Positions 1 through 9,651 of a stretch of 42,186 bases of DNA are shown piece after piece. The position numbers were made by a program, and so were the translations under genes. The stretch is from an uncultured Clostridia bacterium (GTDB lineage: Bacteria > Bacillota > Clostridia > Oscillospirales > Oscillospiraceae): NCBI GenBank assembly GCA_937893605.1, contig CALBGG010000149.1, forward strand, positions 1 through 42,186, in the 5' to 3' direction. Each line of letters begins with the position of its first letter. Within the stretch, counting starts at the first letter, position 1. The notes below the pieces were generated by a model. The model searched no databases. It was not told the origin of the DNA and saw only the letters and a list, made by a program, of their open reading frames with translations.

Positions 1-2546
<2,546 letters not shown>

Positions 2547-2558
2547 TGAGGAAGCATA

Positions 2559-3350
2559 ATGGCATTTACTGAAAACACACAGCACGGCTGCGTATACATG
2601 ACATCGGATAAAATAGGCGCAAGACATATGTTCACAACGCGCATCGGCGGCGTTAGCCGCGGCGTTTTCGCGTCGTGGAATCTCGGTGTCAACCGCGGAG
2701 ACGATGATGATGCCGTGCGCGAAAACTACCGTCTGGCCGGCGAGATAATGGGCTGCGCTGCCGACGATTTTGTCGTCACAAAGCAGGTACACGGGCGGAT
2801 AGTTTATCTTGCTACAGAGTCTGACCGCTACACCGTGGGCTCGGATAAGCGCATTGAGTGCGACGGCTTTGTCACTAATGTCAAGGGCCTGCCTCTGATG
2901 ATCTACATTGCAGACTGTGTGCCTGTGCTCATGCACGACCCCGAGGCGGGCGTCATTGCGTCGGTGCACTGCGGCTGGAAGAGCAGCGTGCAGGATATCT
3001 TAGGCGCTGCGGTCGAAAAAATGTGCGCCCTCGGCGCAAGGCCGCGCACTATCCGTGCAGCGATAGGCGCAAGCATAGGCAAATGCTGCTTTGAATGCGA
3101 CGACGATGTTCCCGCGGCGGTCGAGCATTATCTCAGTGGGGATACAGACGGACTTTTTGAGAAAAAGCCAGGCGGCAAAACGCATGTCGATCTTCGCGGC
3201 GCAAACGCGCGCAGACTTTTGCAGCTCGGCCTTGAGAAGGAGAATATCGACGTGTCGGAAGAGTGCACAATGTGCCTTCCCGATAAATACTGGTCGCATC
3301 GTGCTACCGACGGAGTCCGCGGCAGCATGGCGGCGGCAATAGTGCTCTGA
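2559..3350 (+). CDS. pgeF: Purine nucleoside phosphorylase / laccase-domain protein PgeF (YfiH family)
   Basis: This 263-residue protein belongs to the DUF152/YfiH 'multicopper polyphenol oxidase' family. Members act as purine nucleoside phosphorylase/adenosine deaminase enzymes, and in some bacteria as peptidoglycan-editing factors. The family metal ligands are visible: His78 in KQVHG, Cys120 in ADCVPVLMHD and His137 in HCGWK. The length is normal. The ATG at 2559 follows a GAGGAAG ribosome-binding site and lies 12 bp after the secA stop, so the two are probably co-transcribed. The lipoprotein gene begins 9 bp after its stop. The family call is firm, but the physiological substrate cannot be read from sequence. 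Confidence 0.93.
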   Translation: MAFTENTQHGCVYMTSDKIGARHMFTTRIGGVSRGVFASWNLGVNRGDDDDAVRENYRLAGEIMGCAADDFVVTKQVHGRIVYLATESDRYTVGSDKRIECDGFVTNVKGLPLMIYIADCVPVLMHDPEAGVIASVHCGWKSSVQDILGAAVEKMCALGARPRTIRAAIGASIGKCCFECDDDVPAAVEHYLSGDTDGLFEKKPGGKTHVDLRGANARRLLQLGLEKENIDVSEECTMCLPDKYWSHRATDGVRGSMAAAIVL

Positions 3351-3359
3351 GGTGCTCAA

Positions 3360-4964
3360 ATGTCAAAGATAAAAAGATATATCGCGCTGCTGCTCGCGCT
3401 GCTGTCGCTCCTTTCGCTTGCAGCCTGCGGAACGGCCGATGATGCCAATGATTATATCGAGGGCAAAAGCGCCGGTAAGGAGCTTGGCCAGACCGTCGCT
3501 GCCGACGACGTTTTTACGCTCAACTGCAATAAGGGCTACAGCATGAACCCGCTTACCGCAACGAATACGAACAATCAGCTCGTCTGCTGCCTTGTCTACG
3601 AAAATATCGTTGAGGTCGATAACAGTTTTGAGGTCAAGCCCAATGTCATAAGCGAGTGGTCTACCGAGGACGGTTCGAGCTGGACGCTCAAGGTCGCGTC
3701 GGGACACACCTTCCATAACGGAGCTACGCTCACAGCAACGGATGTTGCGTACAGCATCCAGCTTGCCACGCGATCGGAGCGATTCAAGGCTCGCCTTACC
3801 TGCATCGCCGGCTGCTCGGCGGCAGACTCCGAGACCGTGATCGTTAACCTCACAAAGAAAAACATGCTGCTACCGTCGCTGTTGAGCATTCCCGTTATCC
3901 AGTACGGAACGGGAAATCAGACCTACCCCGGCGGCTCAGGACCCTATCAGTACGCCGACGACTATAACAGCCTTACGGTGTTCCAAAAGCATAAAAATGC
4001 GGCGACGATGCCGATCAAAACGATATACCTCAAGGAGTACGTCGGATCGGAGGAAACCATGTCCGCCTTTGCCGATTCTCTGATCGACATGGTGTTGAAC
4101 GATCCCAGCTCCACGACGAATATAGGCTACGGCAACGCGAACGATATACGCGGCTTTAACACGACGAATATGCATTATATCGTCTTTAATACCTACAGCA
4201 CCGATTTTCAGAATGACGCGCTTCGCTTTGCGATGAATTACGCCTTCGACAGGGACTATATCGTCAGCCAGCTCGGAGGCTATGCCACGGCGGCGAACCT
4301 TCCGATCAATCCGGCCAGCAGTCTTTATAATGAAAGCTACGCCAAGCAGTTTGATTACGGCCTTAACAAGGTGCAGGAGATGCTCACCAACGCCGGAATG
4401 AAGGATTATGACGGCGACGGTTTTCTGGAGATTAAAAACGGCGACAATCTTATAGAAATAGATCTCAACTTCCTCGTTTACAGCGGAAGCACCGTCAAGG
4501 TCAACGCGGCGAAGAGATTTGCCGAGGATATGCAGAGCCTCGGCCTTCAGGTCACGGTCAACAAGCAGGATTGGGATAATTACAAGAAGCTGCTTGAGGC
4601 CGGGAATTACGATATGTGCTACTGCGAGGTGCGGCTCGGAGGAGACTTTGACCTCAGCAAGCTGCTATCGGCCGGTGCATCGCTCAATTACGGCGCTGTG
4701 AGCGATACTCAGCTTGATGATCTGATCTCCGCTTATCTTGCAGCCGGCGACGATGACCGCAGGACGGCCTGCGACAATATGTGCGCATACATCGCAAACA
4801 AGGCGTACATCGTGCCGCTCATATTCGAGCGCCACCAGCTCGTGAGCCATCGCGGCGTTGTCGAGGGCGCAAAGGCAAACGAGAATAACCCCATGTGCGG
4901 CATAGAAAACTGGACGGTAAAGATCGAAAACGTAAAAAAATCAGAGGATACAACGAAAGATTGA
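3360..4964 (+). CDS. Family-5 extracellular solute-binding lipoprotein (OppA/DppA-like), orphan
   Basis: This is a 534-residue periplasmic-binding-type lipoprotein. It has a Lys/Arg-rich start, a hydrophobic stretch and the lipobox LAAC with the lipidated Cys at residue 23. The body resembles SBP_bac_5 proteins that bind oligopeptides, nickel or similar ligands. Typical elements include the N-terminal MNPLTATNTNNQLVCCLVYE region, the segment ALRFAMNYAFDRDYIV and a C-terminal domain with YIVPLIFERHQ. The ATG follows GAGGTG, 9 bp after pgeF. No permease or ATPase gene is adjacent, so it must share components encoded elsewhere or act as a sensor or carrier. Family assignment is good and the ligand is unknown. 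Confidence 0.85.
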   Translation: MSKIKRYIALLLALLSLLSLAACGTADDANDYIEGKSAGKELGQTVAADDVFTLNCNKGYSMNPLTATNTNNQLVCCLVYENIVEVDNSFEVKPNVISEWSTEDGSSWTLKVASGHTFHNGATLTATDVAYSIQLATRSERFKARLTCIAGCSAADSETVIVNLTKKNMLLPSLLSIPVIQYGTGNQTYPGGSGPYQYADDYNSLTVFQKHKNAATMPIKTIYLKEYVGSEETMSAFADSLIDMVLNDPSSTTNIGYGNANDIRGFNTTNMHYIVFNTYSTDFQNDALRFAMNYAFDRDYIVSQLGGYATAANLPINPASSLYNESYAKQFDYGLNKVQEMLTNAGMKDYDGDGFLEIKNGDNLIEIDLNFLVYSGSTVKVNAAKRFAEDMQSLGLQVTVNKQDWDNYKKLLEAGNYDMCYCEVRLGGDFDLSKLLSAGASLNYGAVSDTQLDDLISAYLAAGDDDRRTACDNMCAYIANKAYIVPLIFERHQLVSHRGVVEGAKANENNPMCGIENWTVKIENVKKSEDTTKD

Positions 4965-4982
4965 GAAACGGAGAGGTGTCTT

Positions 4983-5366
4983 ATGACAGATAAGGAGCTT
5001 TTGACTATCGCGAGAGAGGCGTCGGGCAGAGCATACGTTCCTTATTCCAAGTTTGCCGTCGGCGCGGCGCTTGAGTGCCGCGGCGGGCGTGTGTTCACCG
5101 GCTGCAATGTTGAAAACGCGGCTCTGGGCGATACGATATGCGCCGAGCGCACGGCCTGCGTCAAGGCCGTCAGCGAGGGATATCGGGATTATGTCCGCCT
5201 TGCCATTTACGCCGAGAGCCAGAATTACTGCATGCCCTGCGGCTCGTGCCGCCAGTTCCTGTCGGAGTTTAACGACGGCGAGCTGGAGATACTCTGCTGC
5301 AAGGCCGACGGCAGATACGTAAGCTACAGGCTGAAAGAGCTGCTTCCCTATACATTTAATTATTAA
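4983..5366 (+). CDS. cdd: Cytidine deaminase
   Basis: Deaminates cytidine and deoxycytidine to uridine and deoxyuridine in pyrimidine salvage. The 127-residue length fits the small tetrameric zinc-dependent family. The HAE/CAE motif is CAER, giving zinc ligand Cys53 and catalytic Glu55. The second motif PCGSCRQ supplies Cys86 and Cys89. The N-terminal YVPYSKFAVGAAL and GCNVENAA segments form the nucleoside pocket. Start ATG 4983 follows a GGAGAGG site. It sits 18 bp after the lipoprotein gene and 3 bp before the LysR-domain gene. A purine-salvage protein (pgeF) two genes upstream suggests a loose nucleoside theme. Confidence 0.95.
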   Translation: MTDKELLTIAREASGRAYVPYSKFAVGAALECRGGRVFTGCNVENAALGDTICAERTACVKAVSEGYRDYVRLAIYAESQNYCMPCGSCRQFLSEFNDGELEILCCKADGRYVSYRLKELLPYTFNY

Positions 5367-5369
5367 ACT

Positions 5370-5651
5370 ATGGAGCTTGAACAATTGCGTGCCTTCGCCG
5401 CCGTCGCGGAGGAGAAAAGCTATACGAAAGCGGGGGAGCGGATGTATATGAGCCACTCCACGATGTCCCGCGCCGTTTCCGCGCTTGAGCAGGAGTTCGG
5501 CGTGCGCCTTATAAGCCGCGACAACCATGTCGCAGGTCTGACAAGCGAGGGCGAAAAGCTCTATGAAATGGCGAAAAAGCTGCTCGATATGGCAAGCGAG
5601 ATCGAGGAGAAAATGCATTCGGACCGAATTGAGCCGATTTCACAAAAATAA
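5370..5651 (+). CDS. Stand-alone LysR-type helix-turn-helix protein (no effector domain)
   Basis: The first ~65 residues of this 93-residue protein match the LysR-family winged helix (MELEQLRAFAAVAEEKSYTK, then TMSRAVSALEQEFGVRLISR). A short helical tail rich in Glu/Lys follows, and then a stop. The ~200-residue ligand-binding domain of normal LTTRs is absent, and no continuation is recognisable downstream because a terminator begins 25 bp after the stop. It begins 3 bp after cdd with no convincing Shine-Dalgarno, so translation is probably coupled. It may be a degraded regulator or a functional mini-LysR DNA-binding protein. The coiled tail could support dimerisation. Confidence 0.72.
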   Translation: MELEQLRAFAAVAEEKSYTKAGERMYMSHSTMSRAVSALEQEFGVRLISRDNHVAGLTSEGEKLYEMAKKLLDMASEIEEKMHSDRIEPISQK

Positions 5652-5675
5652 GACTGAAATTTCTACGAAAATCAC

Positions 5676-5708
5676 AAAACTCCCCCCTTGACATTGAGGG
5701 GGAGTTTT
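5676..5708. terminator. Rho-independent terminator after the secA-cdd operon
   Basis: A perfect 11-bp stem (5676-5686 with 5698-5708) pairs AAAACTCCCCC with GGGGGAGTTTT around an 11-nt loop. The A-tract and T-tract flanks make it usable in both directions. It ends the upstream operon, and its loop and right arm double as promoter DNA for the ribosomal cluster. Confidence 0.85.
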
Positions 5709-5716
5709 GGTATTCT
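5688..5716 (+). promoter_or_regulatory. Consensus sigma-A promoter of the S10-spc-alpha cluster
   Basis: A perfect -35 box TTGACA (5688-5693) and -10 box TATTCT (5711-5716) are separated by exactly 17 bp. The -35 begins inside the terminator loop and the spacer contains the terminator's right arm, so termination and initiation signals overlap physically. Transcription would start near 5723, giving a leader of about 300 nt before rpsJ. Confidence 0.85.
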
Positions 5717-6023
5717 AATAAAGCGCCTGTGCGTTGCTGACGGGCGTATTATGCGATGAAGCGGGAGATTGCTCGTGAAACGAGGTAACTTCCGTGGAGT
5801 ATGTCCGGTACCGATGCCATTTTCGGTACACAATCGGGCGGCTGAAGCGTACTGCACATGGTGTATATCGCCTGTACGGTATCAGACCGGCTCAAAAAGC
5901 CGGTTTGTTTTTCGGACAGGGTCTGATACACATGGATGAGTGTGCAAATCTTCGCTTCATCCGTACGGGACATGAGGCGATCCCAATGACGCCGCAAAAA
6001 CTGTACGAAAAGGAGAAAACGTA
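5717..6023 (+). ncRNA. Structured 5' leader of the S10 operon (candidate ribosomal-protein autoregulatory RNA)
   Basis: These 307 nt lack a credible gene and are rich in helices. One stem pairs 5763-5767 with 5789-5793 and encloses CTCGT-GAA-ACGAG (5772-5784). A second pairs 5808-5814 with 5823-5829 (GTACCGA/TCGGTAC). A terminator-like hairpin lies at 5886-5912. A 10-bp helix, 5879-5888 with 5920-5929, overlaps the terminator's left arm by three bases. A further helix pairs 5934-5939 with 5957-5962. This arrangement fits a leader read by a ribosomal protein, as L4 does for the E. coli S10 operon, but the ligand is unknown. The rpsJ ribosome-binding site AAAAGGAG closes the region. Confidence 0.65.
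5886..5912 (+). terminator. Attenuator-like terminator within the S10 leader
   Basis: The stem ACCGGCT (5886-5892)/AGCCGGT (5898-5904) has a CAAAA loop and is followed by TTGTTTTT. It lies about 165 nt downstream of the predicted start and 110 nt before rpsJ, so uncontrolled use would silence the whole cluster. The larger helix 5879-5888/5920-5929 takes three bases of its left arm and could act as antiterminator. Confidence 0.6.
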
Positions 6024-6335
6024 ATGGCAAACAAGAACATGATCCGCATCAGACTCAAAGCCTATGATCATCAGCTGATCGACAAGGCCGCCGAGACCAT
6101 CGTTGAGGCTGCAAAGCGCACCGAGGCACAGGTCTCCGGCCCCATCCCCCTGCCCACCAAGACCGAGATCGTCACCATCCTCCGCGCTGTTCATAAGTAT
6201 AAGGACAGCCGTGAGCAGTTCGAGCGCCGCACTCACAAGCGCCTGATCGACGTGATGAATCCCACCCAGAAGACGGTTGAGGCTCTTATGTCCCTCGAGC
6301 TGCCCGCAGGCGTTGAGATCGAGATCAAGCTCTAA
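6024..6335 (+). CDS. rpsJ: 30S ribosomal protein S10
   Basis: Small-subunit head protein S10 (NusE), which also bridges NusB, NusG and Rho in transcription antitermination. It is 103 residues, the normal length. It opens with MANKNMIRIRLKAYDHQLID and holds the conserved SGPIPLPTK loop and the RRTHKRLIDV segment. ATG 6024 follows a strong AAAAGGAG. It is first in the cluster but is separated from rplC by 130 nt instead of the usual few bases, and that spacer is structured. Identification is certain. Confidence 0.98.
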   Translation: MANKNMIRIRLKAYDHQLIDKAAETIVEAAKRTEAQVSGPIPLPTKTEIVTILRAVHKYKDSREQFERRTHKRLIDVMNPTQKTVEALMSLELPAGVEIEIKL

Positions 6336-6365
6336 GCGCAAAATCCCGCAAAACCCAAGTCAACG

Positions 6366-6440
6366 ACCCATAGTCCGTAACTTGCGAATACGGACGGGTT
6401 AAGTTGCCAGCCTCTGATCTTCAGGATTATGCGAGGCAAC
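6366..6440 (+). ncRNA. Structured RNA between rpsJ and rplC
   Basis: Two consecutive hairpins fill most of the 130-nt spacer. The first pairs ACCC (6366-6369) and GTCCGTA (6373-6379) with TACGGAC and GGGT (6389-6399), with a three-base ATA bulge and a 9-nt loop. The second pairs GTTGCC (6403-6408) with GGCAAC (6435-6440), and GCCTC/GAGGC offers a competing pairing. There is no T-tract, so this is not a terminator. It may be a binding site for a ribosomal protein controlling rplC-rplD, or a processing site. The rplC Shine-Dalgarno is 10 nt downstream. Confidence 0.55.
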
Positions 6441-6465
6441 CAATAACCGAAGGAGGAAATATCTA

Positions 6466-7194
6466 ATGAAGAAAGCCATTATCGGCAAGAAGGTCGGCAT
6501 GACGCAGATCTTCGACGAAATGGGCAAGGTCATCCCCGTGACCGTCATCGAGGCAGGCCCCTGCGTCGTGACTCAGAAGATGACCGTCGAAAAGGAAGGC
6601 TACGAAGCCGTCCAGCTCGGTTACGAGGAAGTCACCGAGAAGCACATCTCCAAGCCCGAAGCCGGCCACCTGAAGAAAAACGGCCTCGGCATGCTCAAGC
6701 ACCTTAAAGAGTTCAAGCTCGAAAACGCGGCAGAGCTCAACGTCGGCGACGTTCTGAAGGCAGACGTCTTCGCAGCCGGCGACAAGGTCGACGTTACCGG
6801 AACCAGCAAGGGCCACGGTTACGCAGGCGTTATCAAGCGCCACGGCGCACAGCGCACCCCCACCAGCCACGGCGGCGGTCCTGTTCACCGTCACGCAGGC
6901 TCCATGGGCTCCGGCACCGACCCCAGCCGTATCTTCAAGGGCAAGATCGGCGCAGGCCACATGGGCGTAGATCAGGTCACCGTTCAGAACCTCGATGTCG
7001 TCCAGGTAGACCCTGAGTTGAACATGCTCGTTATCCGCGGCGCTATCCCCGGCCCCAAGGGCGGCCTCGTCTATGTAAAGAGCACCGCAAAGATCGCACC
7101 CGTCAAGAAGGGCGAGGGCGCTGCCATCAGCGTCAACCCGCAGAAGGCATCTGCTCGCGTCAACCCGCAGAAGGCTTCCGCACGCAACAAGTAA
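6466..7194 (+). CDS. rplC: 50S ribosomal protein L3
   Basis: L3 is an early 23S assembly protein that reaches the peptidyl-transferase region. The family start MKKAIIGKKVGMTQIFDE and the central loop GAQRTPTSHGGGPVHRHAGSMG are clear. The SMGSGTDPSRIFKGK segment, which usually carries the methylated Gln, is also present. ATG 6466 follows AAGGAGG. At 242 residues it is ~30 longer than typical because of a C-terminal extension made of a 9-residue unit repeated exactly (VNPQKASAR twice) and then NK. The tail is basic and probably lies on rRNA. Confidence 0.98.
   Translation: MKKAIIGKKVGMTQIFDEMGKVIPVTVIEAGPCVVTQKMTVEKEGYEAVQLGYEEVTEKHISKPEAGHLKKNGLGMLKHLKEFKLENAAELNVGDVLKADVFAAGDKVDVTGTSKGHGYAGVIKRHGAQRTPTSHGGGPVHRHAGSMGSGTDPSRIFKGKIGAGHMGVDQVTVQNLDVVQVDPELNMLVIRGAIPGPKGGLVYVKSTAKIAPVKKGEGAAISVNPQKASARVNPQKASARNK
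7132..7185 (+). repeat. 27-bp in-frame tandem duplication at the rplC 3' end
   Basis: Two adjacent 27-bp units (7132-7158 and 7159-7185) encode the identical nonapeptide VNPQKASAR. They differ only at synonymous positions (GCATCTGCTCGC against GCTTCCGCACGC). The silent differences indicate an old duplication kept under protein-level selection, not a recent slippage event. Confidence 0.9.
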
Positions 7195-7213
7195 GGAAAG
7201 GAGAGTATCTTAA

Positions 7214-7837
7214 ATGCCTACTACTAACGTATACAACATGGCAGGTGAGAAGGTCGGCGAGATCGAACTCTCCGCAGCCATCTTCGGCATCGAGCCGAAC
7301 AAGTCTGTCCTTCATGACAGCGTCAAGAACCACCTGGCAAATTGCCGTCAGGGCACCCAGAGCGCACTCACCAAGGGCGAGGTCAGCTACACGACCGCAA
7401 AGCCCTGGCGCCAGAAGGGCACCGGCCGCGCACGCGCAGGCTACAAGGGTTCTCCCGTGTGGACTCACGGCGGCGTAGCGTTCGCTCCGAAGCCCCGCGA
7501 TTACAGCTACACCCTCAATAAGAAGGTAAAGCGCCTCGCTCTCAAGAGCGCACTGAGCGCACTTGCGGCAGAGGACGCGATCGTAGTTATCGACGATATC
7601 AAGGTCGATGAGATCAAGACCAAGACTTTCAAGGCATTCCTTGACGCGGTCAATGTCTCCGGCAAGACCCTCGTCGTCACCGAGAGCGTTGACGAGAAGG
7701 TAGTTAAGTCTGCACGCAACCTCGCAGGCGTCACCACCACCATCGCAACCATTCTCAGCCCCTATATGATACTCAATAACCGCAAGCTCGTCGTTTCCAA
7801 GGCAGCGCTTGCAAAGATCGAGGAGGTGTACGCCTGA
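7214..7837 (+). CDS. rplD: 50S ribosomal protein L4
   Basis: L4 binds 23S domain I and lines the exit tunnel. In E. coli it represses its own S10 operon. It is 207 residues with the extended tunnel loop KPWRQKGTGRARAGYKGSPVW and the C-terminal globular part ending KIEEVYA. ATG 7214 follows AAGGAGAG, 19 bp after rplC. The stop TGA shares its A with the rplW ATG, so the two are translationally coupled. If the leader RNAs in this cluster are autoregulated, L4 is one candidate ligand, by analogy only. Confidence 0.98.
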   Translation: MPTTNVYNMAGEKVGEIELSAAIFGIEPNKSVLHDSVKNHLANCRQGTQSALTKGEVSYTTAKPWRQKGTGRARAGYKGSPVWTHGGVAFAPKPRDYSYTLNKKVKRLALKSALSALAAEDAIVVIDDIKVDEIKTKTFKAFLDAVNVSGKTLVVTESVDEKVVKSARNLAGVTTTIATILSPYMILNNRKLVVSKAALAKIEEVYA

Positions 7838-8133
7838 TGAAAACCGCTTATGATATCATCATTCGCCCCATCATCACCGAGCAGTCCATGGAAGACCTGG
7901 ACATCAAGAAGTACGCTTTTGAAGTCGCTAAGGATGCAACCAAGATCGAGATAAAGAAGGCCATCGAGGAGATCTTCGACGTGACCGTCATCAAGGTAAA
8001 CACCCTCAACGTAAACGGCAAGGCAAAGCGCACCGGCTCGTACCCCATGGGCAAGACCGCCTCTTGGAAGAAAGCCATCGTAAAGCTCAGCGAAGACTCC
8101 AAGAACATTGAGCTGTTCGAGAACATGGCATAA
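7837..8133 (+). CDS. rplW: 50S ribosomal protein L23
   Basis: L23 sits at the tunnel exit and docks trigger factor and SRP. It is 98 residues and begins MKTAYDIIIRPIITEQSM, with the usual YAFEVAKDATKIEIKKAIEEIF core and the NGKAKRTGSYPMG loop. The start codon overlaps the rplD stop by one base. The length is normal and the call is secure. Confidence 0.97.
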   Translation: MKTAYDIIIRPIITEQSMEDLDIKKYAFEVAKDATKIEIKKAIEEIFDVTVIKVNTLNVNGKAKRTGSYPMGKTASWKKAIVKLSEDSKNIELFENMA

Positions 8134-8148
8134 GGGGAGGATCAAAGA

Positions 8149-8985
8149 ATGTCTATTAAAACTTACAGACCTACCACTCCGGCCCGCAGACAGATGACCG
8201 TTTCCGGCTTTGACGGTGTTGATAAGCACGCAAAGCCCGAGAAGAGCCTGACTGAGGTCCTCAAGAAAAAGTCCGGCCGCAACAGCTACGGCCGCATCAC
8301 CGTTCGCCATAAGGGCGGCGGCAACCGCCAGAAGTACCGCGTTATCGACTTCAAGCGCAATAAGACTGAGATGGAAGCGGAAGTTCTCCGCCTCGAGTAC
8401 GACCCCAACCGCAGCGCATTCATCGCTCTGGTCAAGTACGAAGACGGCGAGCTGCGCTACATCCTCGCCCCTGTTGGCCTGAAGGCCGGCGACAAGGTCG
8501 TATCCAGCCCCAATGCCGATATTAAGCCGGGCAACGCACTGCCCCTGGCAAATATCCCTGTCGGTACCGTTATACACAACATCGAGCTCTACCCCGGCAA
8601 GGGCGCTCAGCTCGTCCGTTCCGCCGGCGTTTCCGCACAGCTTATGGCTAAGGAAAACGGCATGGCTACCGTTCGTCTCCCCTCCGGTGAGTACCGCAAG
8701 GTCCGCCTTGACTGCTTCGCGGTCATCGGCCAGGTCGGCAACATCGACCACTCCAACATCTCCATCGGCAAGGCAGGCCGCAAACGCCACATGGGCATCC
8801 GTCCTACCGTCCGCGGCTCCGTCATGAACCCCTGCGACCACCCCCACGGCGGTGGTGAAGGCAAGTCCCCCGTCGGCCGTCCCGGCCCTGTAACTCCCTG
8901 GGGCAAGCCCGCACTCGGTTACAAGACCCGCAAGACTAAGAACCGCACCGATAAGTTCATAGTCAAGCGCCGCAACGCTAAGTAA
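8149..8985 (+). CDS. rplB: 50S ribosomal protein L2
   Basis: L2 is a core protein needed for subunit joining and the peptidyl-transferase centre. It is 278 residues. Family features are MSIKTYRPTTPARRQMTV at the start, the KKSGRNSYGRITVRHKGGG segment and the C-terminal MNPCDHPHGGGEGKSP loop, whose conserved His is important for function. ATG 8149 follows GGGGAGG, 15 bp after rplW. Codon use is strongly biased toward C-ending codons, as in its highly expressed neighbours. Confidence 0.98.
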   Translation: MSIKTYRPTTPARRQMTVSGFDGVDKHAKPEKSLTEVLKKKSGRNSYGRITVRHKGGGNRQKYRVIDFKRNKTEMEAEVLRLEYDPNRSAFIALVKYEDGELRYILAPVGLKAGDKVVSSPNADIKPGNALPLANIPVGTVIHNIELYPGKGAQLVRSAGVSAQLMAKENGMATVRLPSGEYRKVRLDCFAVIGQVGNIDHSNISIGKAGRKRHMGIRPTVRGSVMNPCDHPHGGGEGKSPVGRPGPVTPWGKPALGYKTRKTKNRTDKFIVKRRNAK

Positions 8986-9001
8986 GGAGGGCAAAAGATA
9001 A

Positions 9002-9274
9002 ATGAGTAGAAGCGTTAAGAAAGGCCCCTTCGCAGCTCCCGAGCTTCTGAAGAGAGTCGATGAAATGAATAAGGCCGGCGAAAAGAAGGTCCTCAAGACC
9101 TGGAGCCGCGCCACTACCATTTTCCCGTCCTTCGTAGGACACACCATCGCAGTACACGACGGCCGCCGTCATGTTCCTGTATACGTCACCGAAGATATGG
9201 TCGGCCACAAGCTCGGCGAGTTTGCTCCCACCCGTACCTTCCGCGGCCATGCAGGCAGCAAGACCGGCAAGTAA
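9002..9274 (+). CDS. rpsS: 30S ribosomal protein S19
   Basis: S19 is a head protein that touches the A-site finger and forms a complex with S13, which is encoded further downstream. It is 90 residues, starting MSRSVKKGPFAAPELLKRV. The core TWSRATTIFPSFVGHTIAVHDG and the tail FAPTRTFRGHAG are typical. ATG 9002 follows AAGGAGGG, 16 bp after rplB. Confidence 0.97.
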   Translation: MSRSVKKGPFAAPELLKRVDEMNKAGEKKVLKTWSRATTIFPSFVGHTIAVHDGRRHVPVYVTEDMVGHKLGEFAPTRTFRGHAGSKTGK

Positions 9275-9286
9275 GGAGGAGAGAAC

Positions 9287-9634
9287 ATGGACGAAAAGAA
9301 AATGGCAAGAGCAGAAGTCAAGTATGCTCGCATTTCTCCCCGCAAGGTCGGCATCATCTGCGATATGATCCGCAATAAGGACGTCGCCGTTGCAAAGGCA
9401 CTCATGCAGCACACCCCCAAGGCCGGCTGCGAGTACATGATCAAGCTTCTTGACAGTGCCAAGGCAAACGCGGAGAACAATTTTGAAATGGATCCCGAGA
9501 AGCTCTATGTTGCAGTCGCATACGCGACCGGCGGCCCCATCCTCAAGCGCGGCATGCCCAGAGCTCAGGGCCGTATGTACCGCATCAACAAGCGCACCAG
9601 CCACATCACCATCTGCGTGGCTGAGAGAGACTAA
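9287..9634 (+). CDS. rplV: 50S ribosomal protein L22
   Basis: L22 lines the peptide exit tunnel. Changes in its beta-hairpin alter macrolide sensitivity. It is 115 residues and contains AEVKYARISPRKVGIICDMIRNK and the tunnel-loop region GGPILKRGMPRAQGRMYRINKRTSHITI. The chosen ATG (9287) has AGGAGGAG upstream. A second ATG five codons in (MARAEVK) is also possible but further from the ribosome-binding site. Confidence 0.97.
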   Translation: MDEKKMARAEVKYARISPRKVGIICDMIRNKDVAVAKALMQHTPKAGCEYMIKLLDSAKANAENNFEMDPEKLYVAVAYATGGPILKRGMPRAQGRMYRINKRTSHITICVAERD

Positions 9635-9651
9635 GGAAGGAGGCAGAATAA

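Noticed and set aside
5794..6024. 76-codon open frame in the S10 leader (GTG start)
   Set aside because: It overlaps the terminator hairpin and other helices, has no family resemblance, and ends on the rpsJ start. The RNA-structure reading explains the sequence better.
7762..9147. 461-codon minus-strand frame across rplW-rplB
   Set aside because: Shadow of highly codon-biased ribosomal genes on the opposite strand. Low-complexity translation and no ribosome-binding site.
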